A stretch of DNA of 33,584 nucleotides from Lysobacter antibioticus (GCF_000731095.1 NZ_JMTZ01000168.1:1-33584), one strand, 5' to 3'. Positions 10,194 through 23,121 are shown, counted from the first letter of the stretch. Notes: generated by a model not told the origin, from the letters alone. Made by a program: numbers and translations.

Positions 10194-10498
10194 CCGCAGT
10201 CTGTCCCGCTGCCTGTCATCGCTGCGGCCGCCTGCGAGCCCGCGGCGATTCGGCCCCGGCACTCGCCCGGGCCGCATCTGCCCTGCCCGGCCCTCACCTG
10301 TCTGTTCTTACAGGCCGGCCCACGCATCGCCCGCCGTCCATGCTGAACTGAATGCTCGCGGTGTTCGCCGACGCATGCGCGCCGAACGGCGCGAGGGGAC
10401 TTCTTGGCGCGCACCGCTCTTTCGTTTTTCCCCGGTGCCGGCCCGATACCGACGGGTCGCAGGTCCCAAGGATGGGCCGGGGCTTTTATGCTGTGGCC
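10194..10498. other. 305-bp intergenic region between the luxR gene and the Smr gene
   Basis: No supported coding sequence. It contains the lux-box-like element (10296-10315), separately listed. Past it there is only a weak -10-like CATGCT (10339-10344). No terminator hairpin is evident after the luxR stop codon, so read-through into the Smr gene is possible. Confidence 0.6.
10296..10315 (+). promoter_or_regulatory. Putative lux box (LuxR/AHL operator)
   Basis: The sequence ACCTGTCTGTTCTTACAGGC is a 20-bp imperfect dyad with arms ACCTGT and ACAGGC. By eye it matches the classic Vibrio fischeri lux box at 15 of 20 positions, including the whole ACCTGT left arm and ACAGG of the right arm. It starts 103 bp after the stop codon of a LuxR-family gene with intact AHL-contact residues and lies 184 bp before the Smr-domain start codon. 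Motif and position are seen; binding is inferred. Confidence 0.55.
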
Positions 10499-11074
10499 AT
10501 GACGCCCCCACCCGACCGTCCCGACGACGACAGCGACGACGCGGCCCTGTTCCGTGCCGCGATCGGCGAGGTCCGCCGCCTGCCCGACGCGCCGCTGCCG
10601 CCGACCTCGCCGAAGCCGCGCCCGCGCGCACGCATGGCCGAACGCGACGAGGCCGAGGCCCGCGACGAGTTCCGCCATGCCCTGGAAGAAAACCTGCTCG
10701 AAGCCGGCGATGCGCTGAGCTATCGCCGCGACGAATTGCCGCCGCGGGTGTTCGCGCGCCTGAAACGCGGCGAGATCTCGGCGCAGGAAGAACTGGACCT
10801 GCACGGCAGCCCGGTGCGCGAGGCCGAGGCGCTGCTGCGCGCCTTCCTCAACGATGCCCGCGAACACGGCGTGGGCTGCGTGCGGGTGATCCACGGCAAA
10901 GGCCGCGGCGGCGGCAACGACTTCGTCGACAGCCGCGGCCTGCCGGTGCTCAAGAACCTGGTCGACCGGATGCTGCGCCAACGCGCCGACACCCTGGCCT
11001 TCCACTCGGCACCGCCCGCGCAGGGCGGCACCGGAGCGGTGCTGGTACTGCTCGCGCCGCGCAAACGGCGCTGA
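10499..11074 (+). CDS. Smr-domain protein (Smr/MutS2 nuclease family)
   Basis: 191 residues. The N-terminal half is Pro/Asp/Arg-rich and probably flexible (1-90); the C-terminal Smr domain (about 97-187) has LDLHG at 99-103 and VIHGKGRGG at 131-138. Stand-alone Smr proteins of this size in gammaproteobacteria (SmrA/SmrB) are endonucleases; SmrB cleaves mRNA at collided ribosomes. Which paralogue this is cannot be decided here. Start taken at ATG 10499, which precedes the conserved acidic N terminus; no strong Shine-Dalgarno is visible. Convergent with the small lipoprotein gene (51-bp gap). The lux-box-like motif upstream makes quorum control conceivable. Confidence 0.88.
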   Translation: MTPPPDRPDDDSDDAALFRAAIGEVRRLPDAPLPPTSPKPRPRARMAERDEAEARDEFRHALEENLLEAGDALSYRRDELPPRVFARLKRGEISAQEELDLHGSPVREAEALLRAFLNDAREHGVGCVRVIHGKGRGGGNDFVDSRGLPVLKNLVDRMLRQRADTLAFHSAPPAQGGTGAVLVLLAPRKRR

Positions 11075-11125
11075 GCCCCTGGGCCGAGTTCGAACCCGAC
11101 CCTCGGGGCGGACCCGCCGGCGGCG

Positions 11126-11368
11126 TCACTCTTCCTGATGCCCGCCTATCGTGCGGCGGTCCGGCGGATTGACCCAGACCACTTCGATGCCGCGGCTCTT
11201 GGCGAGGCGCTCGACCGCGCTGACGTAATGATCGTCGCGCGACATGCCGGCGACGGCGTGTCTGGAAACCGACGGCTCGGCATAGCTGCTCTTGGTCTGG
11301 GTGCCGGCGCACGCCGCCAGGCCCAGCACCGACAACGACAGGACGGCAATACGCAACATAGCGTTCAT
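11126..11368 (-). CDS. Small putative lipoprotein, 80 residues
   Basis: Starts MNAMLRIAVLSLSVLGLAAC: a short lipoprotein signal with lipobox LAAC (C20). The mature part is about 60 residues, with RDDHYVSAVERLAKSRGIEVVWVNPP near the C terminus, a pattern seen in small Xanthomonadaceae lipoproteins of unknown role. The start at 11368 is supported by AGGGAG 7 nt upstream; the upstream in-frame extension is Arg-rich and unlikely to be translated. It lies 241 bp downstream of truD on the same strand and converges on the Smr gene. Confidence 0.75.
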   Translation of the reverse strand: MNAMLRIAVLSLSVLGLAACAGTQTKSSYAEPSVSRHAVAGMSRDDHYVSAVERLAKSRGIEVVWVNPPDRRTIGGHQEE

Positions 11369-11609
11369 GACCCGACTCCCTGACGCGGTGGAGTCCGGCG
11401 GCGGCTTGGCGCGACCGAACGGCAACCGGCACCTGCCGGCTGTCACCTTCGGCTTATACGCCGGCCGGAATCGTGAACCAGTGCCACCACGTCGCACCCG
11501 ACGAACGGTCGTTTACGAAGGCCGAAAGCGGCGAGAACGCGGGCGAATCCGTTGGTTTGAGGCAAGCGCCGCCTGGGTTGGCGAGAATCGCGCGAACGCG
11601 GATTCGACC

Positions 11610-12701
11610 TCAGCCCGGGCCGGAACGGATCTCGCCGAGCTCGGCCAGAACCACGGTCGCATAGGCGCCGGCCGGCAAAGCGAAAGACACTTCCAGGGCA
11701 CCGTCGTCGAGCCAGCGCCAGGCCAGGCCATCCGGGCGCAGACGCAGCGCACGGCGCTCCTGATCGAGTCCCGCCGCTTCCAGACCCGCGCGCAGGGCCA
11801 AGACCTGCTCGCCTTCGAGCGCGGCCAGCTCCAACGCCCGTACCGCGTCGGTGCTGCGCAGTTCGCCGCGCCCCCACAAGGGTCCGCTGGGATGGATGTC
11901 GAAAGCGGCCAGACGTTGCGCGAGCGTTTCGCTCCAGGCTTCGGGGCCGAACACGCTGCGGCTGCCGGCCAGGGCCCAGACCTCGCCGGCGAGCGGCGCG
12001 CCGTCGCGCAAACCGTCCCAACTGCCGTCGGCCACGCGCACCGCGAGGGCGCGATTGAACAGTTCCGAGCGCGCCGCCGACAGCAACAGGCTGCGTTGCT
12101 CGCGGCGCACCCGGCGCCCGCCGAACATCGCCAGGGCGTTGGCGACGTTGTCGCCGTCGCGGCCGAAGCGTTGTTCGCCGAAATAGTTCGGCACGCCGCG
12201 TGCGGCGATGTGGGCCAGGCGTGCATCGATCGCCTCGCGCTCGCCTTCGATCTCGCGCAGGGTCAGCACGAAGCGGTTGCCGGCCAAGGCGCCGCGCGGC
12301 AGTTTCTTCGCATGCCATTGGCTGTCGAGCACGCGCAACTCGTCGTCCTGCAGGCCGGCCAGGTCCGGCGCGATGCGCTTGGGCAGGTGCACGCTGAAGC
12401 GCTGCACGGTGACCGCATGCCGGTCCTTGAGCCCGGCGTAGCCGATCCCGACCTCGCCGATGCCGGCCCAGGCGGCGATGCGCTTGGCCGCGAAGGCGGT
12501 GTTCATGCCGCGCTTTTCCACGGTCAGCAGCAAATGCTCGCCACTGCCGCTGGCGGCGAAACCGGGCAGTTCCTCGACCCGGAAATCCTCCGACGAAGTG
12601 CGGATGCGCGCGCTGAGCACGGCCGCACCGTGGGCGCGGGCGAGCGCGGCGTCCTGCGTGGCGCCGACCGGCGCCATACCGTCCTGCGAATCCTCGCTCA
12701 T
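11610..12701 (-). CDS. truD: tRNA pseudouridine(13) synthase TruD
   Basis: 363-residue enzyme making pseudouridine at tRNA position 13 (E. coli 349). The catalytic aspartate is D93 in [12 protein letters not shown], the TruD signature; [15 protein letters not shown] near 177-191 is also typical. The open frame continues far upstream, but the start at 12701 overlaps the ispF stop (ATGA), matching the coupled ispF-truD arrangement of gammaproteobacteria. The N-terminal 20 or so residues are variable and Ala-rich. Confidence 0.97.
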   Translation of the reverse strand: MSEDSQDGMAPVGATQDAALARAHGAAVLSARIRTSSEDFRVEELPGFAASGSGEHLLLTVEKRGMNTAFAAKRIAAWAGIGEVGIGYAGLKDRHAVTVQRFSVHLPKRIAPDLAGLQDDELRVLDSQWHAKKLPRGALAGNRFVLTLREIEGEREAIDARLAHIAARGVPNYFGEQRFGRDGDNVANALAMFGGRRVRREQRSLLLSAARSELFNRALAVRVADGSWDGLRDGAPLAGEVWALAGSRSVFGPEAWSETLAQRLAAFDIHPSGPLWGRGELRSTDAVRALELAALEGEQVLALRAGLEAAGLDQERRALRLRPDGLAWRWLDDGALEVSFALPAGAYATVVLAELGEIRSGPG

Positions 12702-13177
12702 GCCGACACCAGCAGGCATACCGCCATCGCCGCGATGCCTTCGCGGCGGCCGGTGAAACCGAGTTGTTCGCTGGTGGTGGCCTTGATGCTGATCGCATCG
12801 AGCTCGACGCCGAGATCGGCGGCCAACGCCTCGCGCATCGCCTGCGCGTGCGGGCCGACCTTGGGCCGTTCGCAGACCACGGTGACGTCGGCATTGCCGA
12901 GTTTGTAGCCGCGCTCGGCGATCAGCACCTGGCAATGACGCAGGAATTGGCGGCTGTCGGCATCGCGCCAACGCTCGTCGCTGGGCGGGAAATGCTGGCC
13001 GATGTCGCCGAGCGCGAGCGCGCCGAGCAGCGCGTCGCACAGCGCGTGGATGACCACGTCGCCGTCGGAATGCGCGACCACGCCGCGGTCGTGCGGCACG
13101 CGCACCCCGCCGAGCATGATGTGGTCGCCGTCGCCGAATGCGTGGACGTCGTAGCCTTGGCCGATTCGAATATTCAT
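12698..13177 (-). CDS. ispF: 2-C-methyl-D-erythritol 2,4-cyclodiphosphate synthase IspF
   Basis: 159 residues, exactly the E. coli length. MEP-pathway enzyme that cyclises CDP-methylerythritol phosphate to methylerythritol cyclodiphosphate with loss of CMP. Zinc ligands D10, H12 (GYDVHAF) and H44 ([17 protein letters not shown]) are present, and the C-terminal [20 protein letters not shown] is canonical. The ATG at 13177 gives the family N terminus [12 protein letters not shown]. Downstream of ispD with a 224-bp gap filled by repeats, and translationally coupled to truD. Confidence 0.98.
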   Translation of the reverse strand: MNIRIGQGYDVHAFGDGDHIMLGGVRVPHDRGVVAHSDGDVVIHALCDALLGALALGDIGQHFPPSDERWRDADSRQFLRHCQVLIAERGYKLGNADVTVVCERPKVGPHAQAMREALAADLGVELDAISIKATTSEQLGFTGRREGIAAMAVCLLVSA

Positions 13178-13199
13178 GAGTGGACCTGCGGTAAAGGAA

Positions 13200-13391
13200 T
13201 GAGCGAAGAGGAGTGAGTAGTGAGCCGAAGCAAGAGCCGGAGCGTTGGGCGCCAGCATGCCGCGCCGTCGCTCACTCCTCACAGAAGGAGTGAGCGAAGA
13301 GGACTCAGGAGTGAGCGGAAGCAGGAGCCGAGCGTTGCGCCGGCATGCGGCGCTTTCGCTCGCTCCTCACTCCTCACTTTTCACTCCTCAC
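13200..13391. repeat. Duplicated palindromic element with GAGTGAG/CTCCTCA heptamers between ispF and ispD
   Basis: Two similar copies of about 85 bp (13200-13282 and 13291-13377). Each opens with TGAGCGAAGAGGA, runs through GAGCGTTG, a GGC-rich core containing GCATGC, and closes with CTCACTCCTCAC or CTCCTCACTCCTCAC, the reverse complement of its GAGTGAG opening. Each copy can therefore fold on itself. Copy 2 continues into a heptamer run CTCCTCA, CTCCTCA, CTTTTCA, CTCCTCA (13363-13390). No coding function; it lies in the middle of an otherwise tight gene series. Confidence 0.85.
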
Positions 13392-13401
13392 TTCGATCTC
13401 C

Positions 13402-14082
13402 TCAGATTTTGTCTAGCAGGTATTCCGCCAACGCCAGGTCCGCCGGCGTGGTCACCTTGAGGTTGTCCTCGCGGCCTTCGACCAGGTGCGGTTTCGCGCC
13501 CATGCGCTCCATCGCCGAGGCCTCGTCGGTGACGATCACGCCGGCCTGCGCCGCTGCATCCAGTGCCGCGGTCAAGGCGCCGCGACGGAAGGCCTGCGGC
13601 GTGAACGCGCGCCACAGGCCGTCGCGCGGTTCGGTGGCGGCGATGCGGCCGACGGCGGCGCGCTTCAGGGTGTCGCGCAAGGGCGCACCGAGAATCGCGC
13701 CGTCGGCGCCGGTTTCGGCCGCCGCGATCAGCAGATCGATATCGCCGCGACGCAGGTTCGGCCGGGCCGCATCGTGCACGAGCACCAAGGACTCGTCCCC
13801 GACCTCCTCGGGCAGCGCGCGCAAGGCCGCCAGCACCGAATCGGCGCGCTCGCCGCCGCCGATACAACGCAACACCGGTTTGCCGTGCAGCTCGGTCCAG
13901 CCCGGCCAAAGCGTGTCGCCGGGCGACAGCGCGACCATCGCCCCGGCCACGCGCGGGTGCGCAAGCAAGGCGTTCAGAGCGTGCTCGATCAGCGGCTTGC
14001 CGGCCGCATGCAGATACTGTTTCGGCGTCGGCCCGCCGAAGCGCTGGCCGCGGCCGGCAGCGGGAATCACGGCCCAGATCAT
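13402..14082 (-). CDS. ispD: 2-C-methyl-D-erythritol 4-phosphate cytidylyltransferase IspD
   Basis: 226-residue MEP-pathway enzyme joining methylerythritol 4-phosphate and CTP. The nucleotide-binding signature PAAGRGQRFGG...PKQYL lies at 7-23 (R14 and K21 as catalytic basic residues), VLVHDAARP near 109-117, and the C-terminal EGREDNLKVTTPADL is canonical. ATG start, preceded by ftsB at 54 bp. A distance of 224 bp of repeat-rich DNA separates it from ispF, whereas these genes are adjacent or fused in many bacteria. Confidence 0.98.
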   Translation of the reverse strand: MIWAVIPAAGRGQRFGGPTPKQYLHAAGKPLIEHALNALLAHPRVAGAMVALSPGDTLWPGWTELHGKPVLRCIGGGERADSVLAALRALPEEVGDESLVLVHDAARPNLRRGDIDLLIAAAETGADGAILGAPLRDTLKRAAVGRIAATEPRDGLWRAFTPQAFRRGALTAALDAAAQAGVIVTDEASAMERMGAKPHLVEGREDNLKVTTPADLALAEYLLDKI

Positions 14083-14136
14083 GTCTCGTATCCCTTGCGG
14101 TAACAGATGCCCGACGCTGTCTCCGCGCTCACGGCT

Positions 14137-14616
14137 TCAATGCGCCGGCGGCCCGGACGGCACAGGCTCCGGCGCCGGAGGCGGCAGTTCGCTGGGCGGT
14201 TCGTCGACCTGTTCTTCCAGGCTCGATTCTTCCGGCGCGGCCTGCTCGCCCGGCACCGCGCCGTTCTGCACCGCGCTGACCGCCGCGGCCGCATTCGCAC
14301 CCGGCGCCTGCGGCTTGGCTTCGACCACGCGATAGAACGTCTCGCCGGGCTTGATCATGCCCAGCTCGCTGCGCGCGCGCTCCTCGACCGCTGCCTCGCC
14401 CGACTTGAGGTCCTCGACCTCGGCGGCGAGCGCGTCGTTGCGTTGCTGCAGCCCCTGGTTCTCGCGGGTCTGGCCGTCGACCTGGGCCTGCAGCGCGGCG
14501 ACGCTGCCGCCGCTGCCGCCGCCGGCCCACCACAACCGATACTGCAGAAAAGCGAGCAGCGCCAGCAACGCCAGTACCAGCACGCTCAGCCAGCGCTTGC
14601 CCGTCTTCTCGACCAT
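14137..14616 (-). CDS. ftsB: Cell division protein FtsB with long C-terminal extension
   Basis: 159 residues. One membrane helix (about 9-25), then a coiled coil (about 38-72) with the FtsB-like SELGMIKPGETFYRVVE at 83-99, which together identify the divisome subunit that bridges FtsL and FtsQ. The E. coli protein has 103 residues. Here about 60 more follow, first Ala/Asn-rich, then acidic (EESSLEEQVDEPPSE), then Pro-rich to the stop. The extension is probably disordered in the periplasm. Placement between eno and ispD is the standard gammaproteobacterial order. Confidence 0.95.
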   Translation of the reverse strand: MVEKTGKRWLSVLVLALLALLAFLQYRLWWAGGGSGGSVAALQAQVDGQTRENQGLQQRNDALAAEVEDLKSGEAAVEERARSELGMIKPGETFYRVVEAKPQAPGANAAAAVSAVQNGAVPGEQAAPEESSLEEQVDEPPSELPPPAPEPVPSGPPAH

Positions 14617-14632
14617 CGCGACTCAGCCGCGC

Positions 14633-17021
<2,389 letters not shown>

Positions 17022-17112
17022 CGCTTGCTTCCTGAATTCATGAGTACGAAGGAATCTTCATCAGTGGTTGCCGCGCCCGCCGCAGACAAGCCCGGCGATC
17101 GCGGCCCGGCGA

Positions 17113-19383
<2,271 letters not shown>

Positions 19384-19770
19384 TCAGGCCAGCTCGGCGC
19401 CCTTCTCGGCCAACAGCTCGCGCAGGACCGAACGATGGCAATGCGCCTCGTCCTCGCAATAGCAGCCGACCGAGAAATCGCTGTGCCGGGACAGGGTCGC
19501 GAGCAGTTGCAGGGTGTGGCCGGCGTCCGGGGTGGCCATCTCGGCGCGGTACTTGCGCACGAAGGCCTGCCATTGCGCCGGAGTCTGCGCCTGTTGGCCG
19601 AGCTTGATCGTGTCCGCGCTCGGCGCCAGATTCGGGAACCACACGTCGTACCAATCCTGGGTCGCGAACTCGCTCTTCGGCACCCCGCGCGGCGGACGCC
19701 GTACGGTGCCGATGCGGGTGCCCTCGCCCTCGGCGCGCGGGCTTCCAAGCCTGACGATGCGGACGCTCAT
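19384..19770 (-). CDS. DUF488 domain-containing protein
   Basis: 128 residues. Identified by the family C-terminal signature CYCEDEAHCHRSVLRELL (about 103-120), with Cys and His residues that could bind a metal or act catalytically, plus VRIVRLGSPR at the N terminus and the Arg/Pro-rich PPRGVPKSEF near 26-35. Function of DUF488 is unknown. ATG start with GGGGAGG 4-5 nt upstream, a strong site. Followed at 13 bp by the REP pair. Confidence 0.88.
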   Translation of the reverse strand: MSVRIVRLGSPRAEGEGTRIGTVRRPPRGVPKSEFATQDWYDVWFPNLAPSADTIKLGQQAQTPAQWQAFVRKYRAEMATPDAGHTLQLLATLSRHSDFSVGCYCEDEAHCHRSVLRELLAEKGAELA

Positions 19771-19862
19771 CGAACCTCCCCGGACGGCGGGTTTGTCGGA
19801 CTTAACGCTACCCCGGAACGGCAGGCAAAACGAGCCGGCGATCGACGATGCCCCACCTGGGT

Positions 19863-20411
19863 CTAGGGTGCAGCCCCGCTCGGCGGCGATTCGGGCTTGA
19901 GCAGCCGCGCCAAATCCATGCTGGGCCGCATCTTCCGCGCAAAGGTGATCTTGCCGTCGCGGGAGGCGAGGTAGCGATCGACAAGGTTGGGAATCGCCCC
20001 GCCGCCGGGTTCCTGCGCACTCCTGGCGGGCGCTTGTGCGGCCTGCACGTAGTGGTAAATCAGCGCGGCGCCGGAACGGTCGAGGAAGACCCCGCCCTCG
20101 AGCGGAGGCCTGCGTTCGACGTGGTTCTTCTCGAAGGCGTTGTCATAGGTCAGAACCATTTCGACCGCATGCGTCGGGCCACGGTAATAGACGCCCTGCT
20201 TGCTCGAAAACTCCGGCCGATAGACGCCGGGCGTCAACACGAACTGGCGCAGTACCCGGTAGCTCGTGTACTCGTAAGTGAAAGACCGATCCAATCTCAG
20301 CTCGCCGGCCTGGGTCGCAGGCACCAGCTTGTCCGGATCCACGTCCTTGGAACGTGCCACCCCGCAGCTGATCGATACGCCGATGAACAAGGCGCACAGT
20401 TGAAGTTTCAT
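19863..20411 (-). CDS. Putative secreted protein, 182 residues, unknown function
   Basis: N terminus MKLQLCALFIGVSISCGVARS looks like an export signal; C16 could be an alternative lipidation site but lacks a good lipobox. The mature part is soluble, with RSFTYEYTSYRVLRQFVLTPGVY (about 43-65) and a beta-rich middle; the C terminus is PESPPSGAAP. No family recognised. The start at 20411 is preferred because it gives the signal peptide and has GGGGGAG directly upstream; the longer open frame begins with an Arg-rich stretch. Confidence 0.7.
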   Translation of the reverse strand: MKLQLCALFIGVSISCGVARSKDVDPDKLVPATQAGELRLDRSFTYEYTSYRVLRQFVLTPGVYRPEFSSKQGVYYRGPTHAVEMVLTYDNAFEKNHVERRPPLEGGVFLDRSGAALIYHYVQAAQAPARSAQEPGGGAIPNLVDRYLASRDGKITFARKMRPSMDLARLLKPESPPSGAAP

Positions 20412-20544
20412 CGCTCCCCCGAACGAAAGTCGCTGCCAGCCGATGCATGGGACCGCATCGGCGATTACGCCTAGATTAACTCGGTCGGGCACGAGGCGAG
20501 CCGCCATTCGAGGCACGCAGCCGGCAGCCCTCGGCACGAGGCTC

Positions 20545-20575
20545 ACAAAGAAAACGCCCCGGCAAGGCCGGGGCG
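20545..20575 (-). terminator. Intrinsic terminator after the small Lys/Ala-rich protein gene
   Basis: Perfect 9-bp GC stem (20555-20563 with 20567-20575), loop of 3, followed on the minus strand by TTTTCTTTGT. It lies 38 bp beyond the stop codon of the gene ending at 20613. Confidence 0.9.
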
Positions 20576-20612
20576 CTGGGTTTTCGCAACGGAACCGGAG
20601 ATCGGCGAAGAC

Positions 20613-20840
20613 TTACTTGTCGCCCTCTTCCTCCGGCTCGACGCCGCGGTCGCCGGACTGCTTCTTGTCGGCCTTGGCCTTCTTCTGCGCCTCGGCCTTC
20701 TTCGCATCCTCGGCTTTCTTGGCCTCTTCGGCCTTCTTGGCGTCGGCCTGCGGGTCCTGCTGCGCGAAGGCGGCAGGCGCGGCCAGCATGGCCAGGGCAG
20801 CGGCGATGGCGGCGGGGAGCACGAGCTTGCGGATGTTCAT
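20613..20840 (-). CDS. Small exported Lys/Ala/Glu-rich protein, 75 residues
   Basis: Signal peptide MNIRKLVLPAAIAAALAMLA...AFA with predicted cleavage before QQDPQAD. The mature 49 residues are almost entirely charged and Ala: AKKAEE, AKKAED, AKKAEA, QKKAKA, DKKQSG form a six-residue repeat, followed by an acidic tail EPEEEGDK. It is likely a helical or disordered periplasmic peptide. ATG start with a very good AGGAGG 7 nt upstream, and a terminator close behind, so it is a monocistronic and probably well-expressed gene. No function can be assigned. Confidence 0.8.
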   Translation of the reverse strand: MNIRKLVLPAAIAAALAMLAAPAAFAQQDPQADAKKAEEAKKAEDAKKAEAQKKAKADKKQSGDRGVEPEEEGDK

Positions 20841-21172
20841 GGTGTGGCCTCCTGACGGAATGGGGACCGGCGCGTCGGGCTGCGCCGTGTGTCGTGGGCG
20901 ATGAGCCGTTCGGCGCACCGCTTCCCAGAGCGACGCGGCGGACCCTAACCCCTACCCCCATGCTGGTGGCTGAATCGACCGATATCAACCCGCCCCGCCT
21001 CGCCGCCGCGGCGTCCGCTCGAGCAGGCCGGGCCGCCGTCTCAGCCGGTCTCGCCGGGCGAGACGCACGTGGGCCAAGCTTCTTGACCACTCTTCACGTC
21101 GTGCGGCTTGACCACCTAGCCCGCCGTCGCCATTCTCGCCGCTCCGAACACCACGGCCACGCCCTTCAGTTA
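20841..21172. other. 332-bp divergent intergenic region before parE
   Basis: No supported coding sequence, although the parE frame stays open through most of it. A 9-bp direct repeat CTTGACCAC occurs at 21082-21090 and 21107-21115; the second TTGACC is 17 bp before CATTCT (21131-21136), a possible but weak sigma-70 promoter for parE. The small exported protein gene reads away on the other side. Confidence 0.4.
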
Positions 21173-23092
21173 ATGAGCAGTCGCTATAACGCCGCCGACA
21201 TCGAAGTCCTCTCCGGGCTGGACCCCGTCAAACGACGCCCGGGCATGTACACCGACACCACCCGCCCGAACCATCTGGCGCAGGAGGTCATCGACAACGC
21301 GGTCGACGAGGCGCTGGCCGGCCACGCCCGCAGCATCGAGGTCACCCTGCACGCCGACGGCAGTTGCGAGGTCTCCGACGACGGCCGCGGCATGCCGGTC
21401 GACATCCACCCCGAGGAAGGCATCCCCGGCGTCGAGCTGATCCTTACGCGCCTGCACGCGGGCGGCAAGTTCAGCAACAAGAACTACACCTTCTCCGGCG
21501 GCCTGCACGGCGTCGGCGTGAGCGTGGTCAATGCGCTGTCCAAGCTGGTCGAAGTGCACATCAAGCGCGACGGCAACGAATACCGCATGACCTTCCAGAA
21601 CGGCGACCGCGCCACCCCGCTGGAAGTGGTCAACTCGGTCGGCAAGAAGAACACCGGCACCCGCGTGCGCTTCTGGCCCGACGCGAAGTATTTCGACACG
21701 CCCAAGTTCAACCTGCGCTCGATCAAGCACGTGCTGCGCGCCAAGGCGGTGCTGTGCCCGGGCCTCAACGTCAAGCTGTTCGACGAGGCCAGCGGCGAGC
21801 GTATCGAGTGGTACTACGAAGACGGCCTGCGCGACTACCTGTCGGGCGAGCTGCGCGAGGGCCAGCCGCAGCGCGAACTGCTGCCGCCGGACCTGTTCGT
21901 CGGCCAGCTCAAGAAAGACACCGAAGTGGTCGACTGGGCGGTGGCCTGGGTGCCCGACGGCGAGCTGGTCCAGGAAAGCTACGTCAACCTGATCCCGACC
22001 GCCCAGCACGGCACCCACGTCAACGGCCTGCGCACCGGCTTCACCGACGCGCTGCGCGAGTTCTGCGACTTCCGCAACCTGCTGCCGCGCGGCGTCAAGC
22101 TGGCCCCGGAAGACGTCTGGGACCGGGTCGCCTTCGTGCTCAGCATCAAGATGACCGACCCGCAGTTCAGCGGCCAGACCAAGGAACGCCTGTCCTCGCG
22201 CCAGGCCGCCGGCTTCGTCGAGGGCGCCGCCCACGACGCGTTCTCGCTGTGGCTGAACCAACACACGGAATTGGGCGAGCGCATCGCCCAACTCGCCATC
22301 GAGCGCGCCGCCGCGCGCCTGAAGACCGAAAAGCAGATCACCCGCAAGAAGATCACCCAGGGCCCGGCCCTGCCCGGCAAGCTCGCCGACTGCAGCTCGC
22401 AGGACCTCTCGCGCACCGAGCTGTTCCTGGTGGAAGGCGATTCGGCCGGCGGCAGCGCGCGCCAGGCCCGCGACAAGGACTTCCAGGCGATCCTGCCGCT
22501 GCGCGGCAAGATCCTCAACACTTGGGAAGTCGCCTCCGGCAGCGTGCTGGGTTCGCAGGAAGTGCACGACCTGGCGGTCGCGATCGGTTGCGACCCCGGC
22601 AAGGAAGACATCAGCGGCCTGCGCTACGGCAAGGTCGTGATCCTCGCCGACGCCGACTCCGACGGCCTGCACATCGCCACCCTGCTCAGCGCCCTGTTCC
22701 TGCGCCACTTCCCGGCGTTGGTCGCCAGCGGCCACATCTTCGTGGCGATGCCGCCGCTGTTCCGCGTCGACGTGGGCAAGACCGTGTTCTACGCCCTCGA
22801 CGAGGAGGAAAAACGCATCCTCCTGGAAAAGATCGAGCGCGAAAAAGGCGACCGCAAGAAGGGCCTCAGCGGCGCGGTCAACGTCACCCGCTTCAAGGGC
22901 CTGGGCGAGATGAACGCCTCGCAGTTGCGCGAGTCGACCATCCACCCCGACACCCGCCGCCTGGTCCAGCTGACCATCGACGACAACGCCCAGACCCATT
23001 CGCTGATGGACATGCTGCTGGCCAAGAAGCGCGCCAGCGACCGCAAGTCCTGGCTGGAAACCAAGGGCGACCTGGCGACGCTGGAAGTCTGA
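21173..23092 (+). CDS. parE: DNA topoisomerase IV subunit B
   Basis: 639 residues (E. coli 630). ATPase subunit of topoisomerase IV, which decatenates daughter chromosomes. GHKL ATPase motifs: E38-N42 region EVIDNAVDEAL, DDGRGMPVDIHP (69-80), GGLHGVGVS (109-117), and QHGTHVNGLRTG. The TOPRIM domain has EGDSAGG (421-427) and DADSDGLHIATLL from 493. DADSDG and GPALPGKLADCSSQD are ParE-like; GyrB has DADVDG. Start taken at ATG 21173, giving MSSRYNAADIEVLSGLDPV; the upstream in-frame extension is Ala/Arg-rich and not family-like. Monocistronic, ending in a multiple terminator array. Confidence 0.97.
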   Translation: MSSRYNAADIEVLSGLDPVKRRPGMYTDTTRPNHLAQEVIDNAVDEALAGHARSIEVTLHADGSCEVSDDGRGMPVDIHPEEGIPGVELILTRLHAGGKFSNKNYTFSGGLHGVGVSVVNALSKLVEVHIKRDGNEYRMTFQNGDRATPLEVVNSVGKKNTGTRVRFWPDAKYFDTPKFNLRSIKHVLRAKAVLCPGLNVKLFDEASGERIEWYYEDGLRDYLSGELREGQPQRELLPPDLFVGQLKKDTEVVDWAVAWVPDGELVQESYVNLIPTAQHGTHVNGLRTGFTDALREFCDFRNLLPRGVKLAPEDVWDRVAFVLSIKMTDPQFSGQTKERLSSRQAAGFVEGAAHDAFSLWLNQHTELGERIAQLAIERAAARLKTEKQITRKKITQGPALPGKLADCSSQDLSRTELFLVEGDSAGGSARQARDKDFQAILPLRGKILNTWEVASGSVLGSQEVHDLAVAIGCDPGKEDISGLRYGKVVILADADSDGLHIATLLSALFLRHFPALVASGHIFVAMPPLFRVDVGKTVFYALDEEEKRILLEKIEREKGDRKKGLSGAVNVTRFKGLGEMNASQLRESTIHPDTRRLVQLTIDDNAQTHSLMDMLLAKKRASDRKSWLETKGDLATLEV

Positions 23093-23121
23093 ATCTCGCC
23101 CTCCGTCACGGGTCAGAAACG

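Noticed and set aside
13220-14335. 371-codon plus-strand frame through the ispF-ispD gap and ispD
   Set aside because: Ser/Arg/Ala-rich shadow of ispD, and its first part is the palindromic repeat.
21170-22999. 609-codon minus-strand frame opposite parE
   Set aside because: Low-complexity Val/Ala/Gln/Asp composition is typical of antisense frames; parE on the plus strand has all family motifs.
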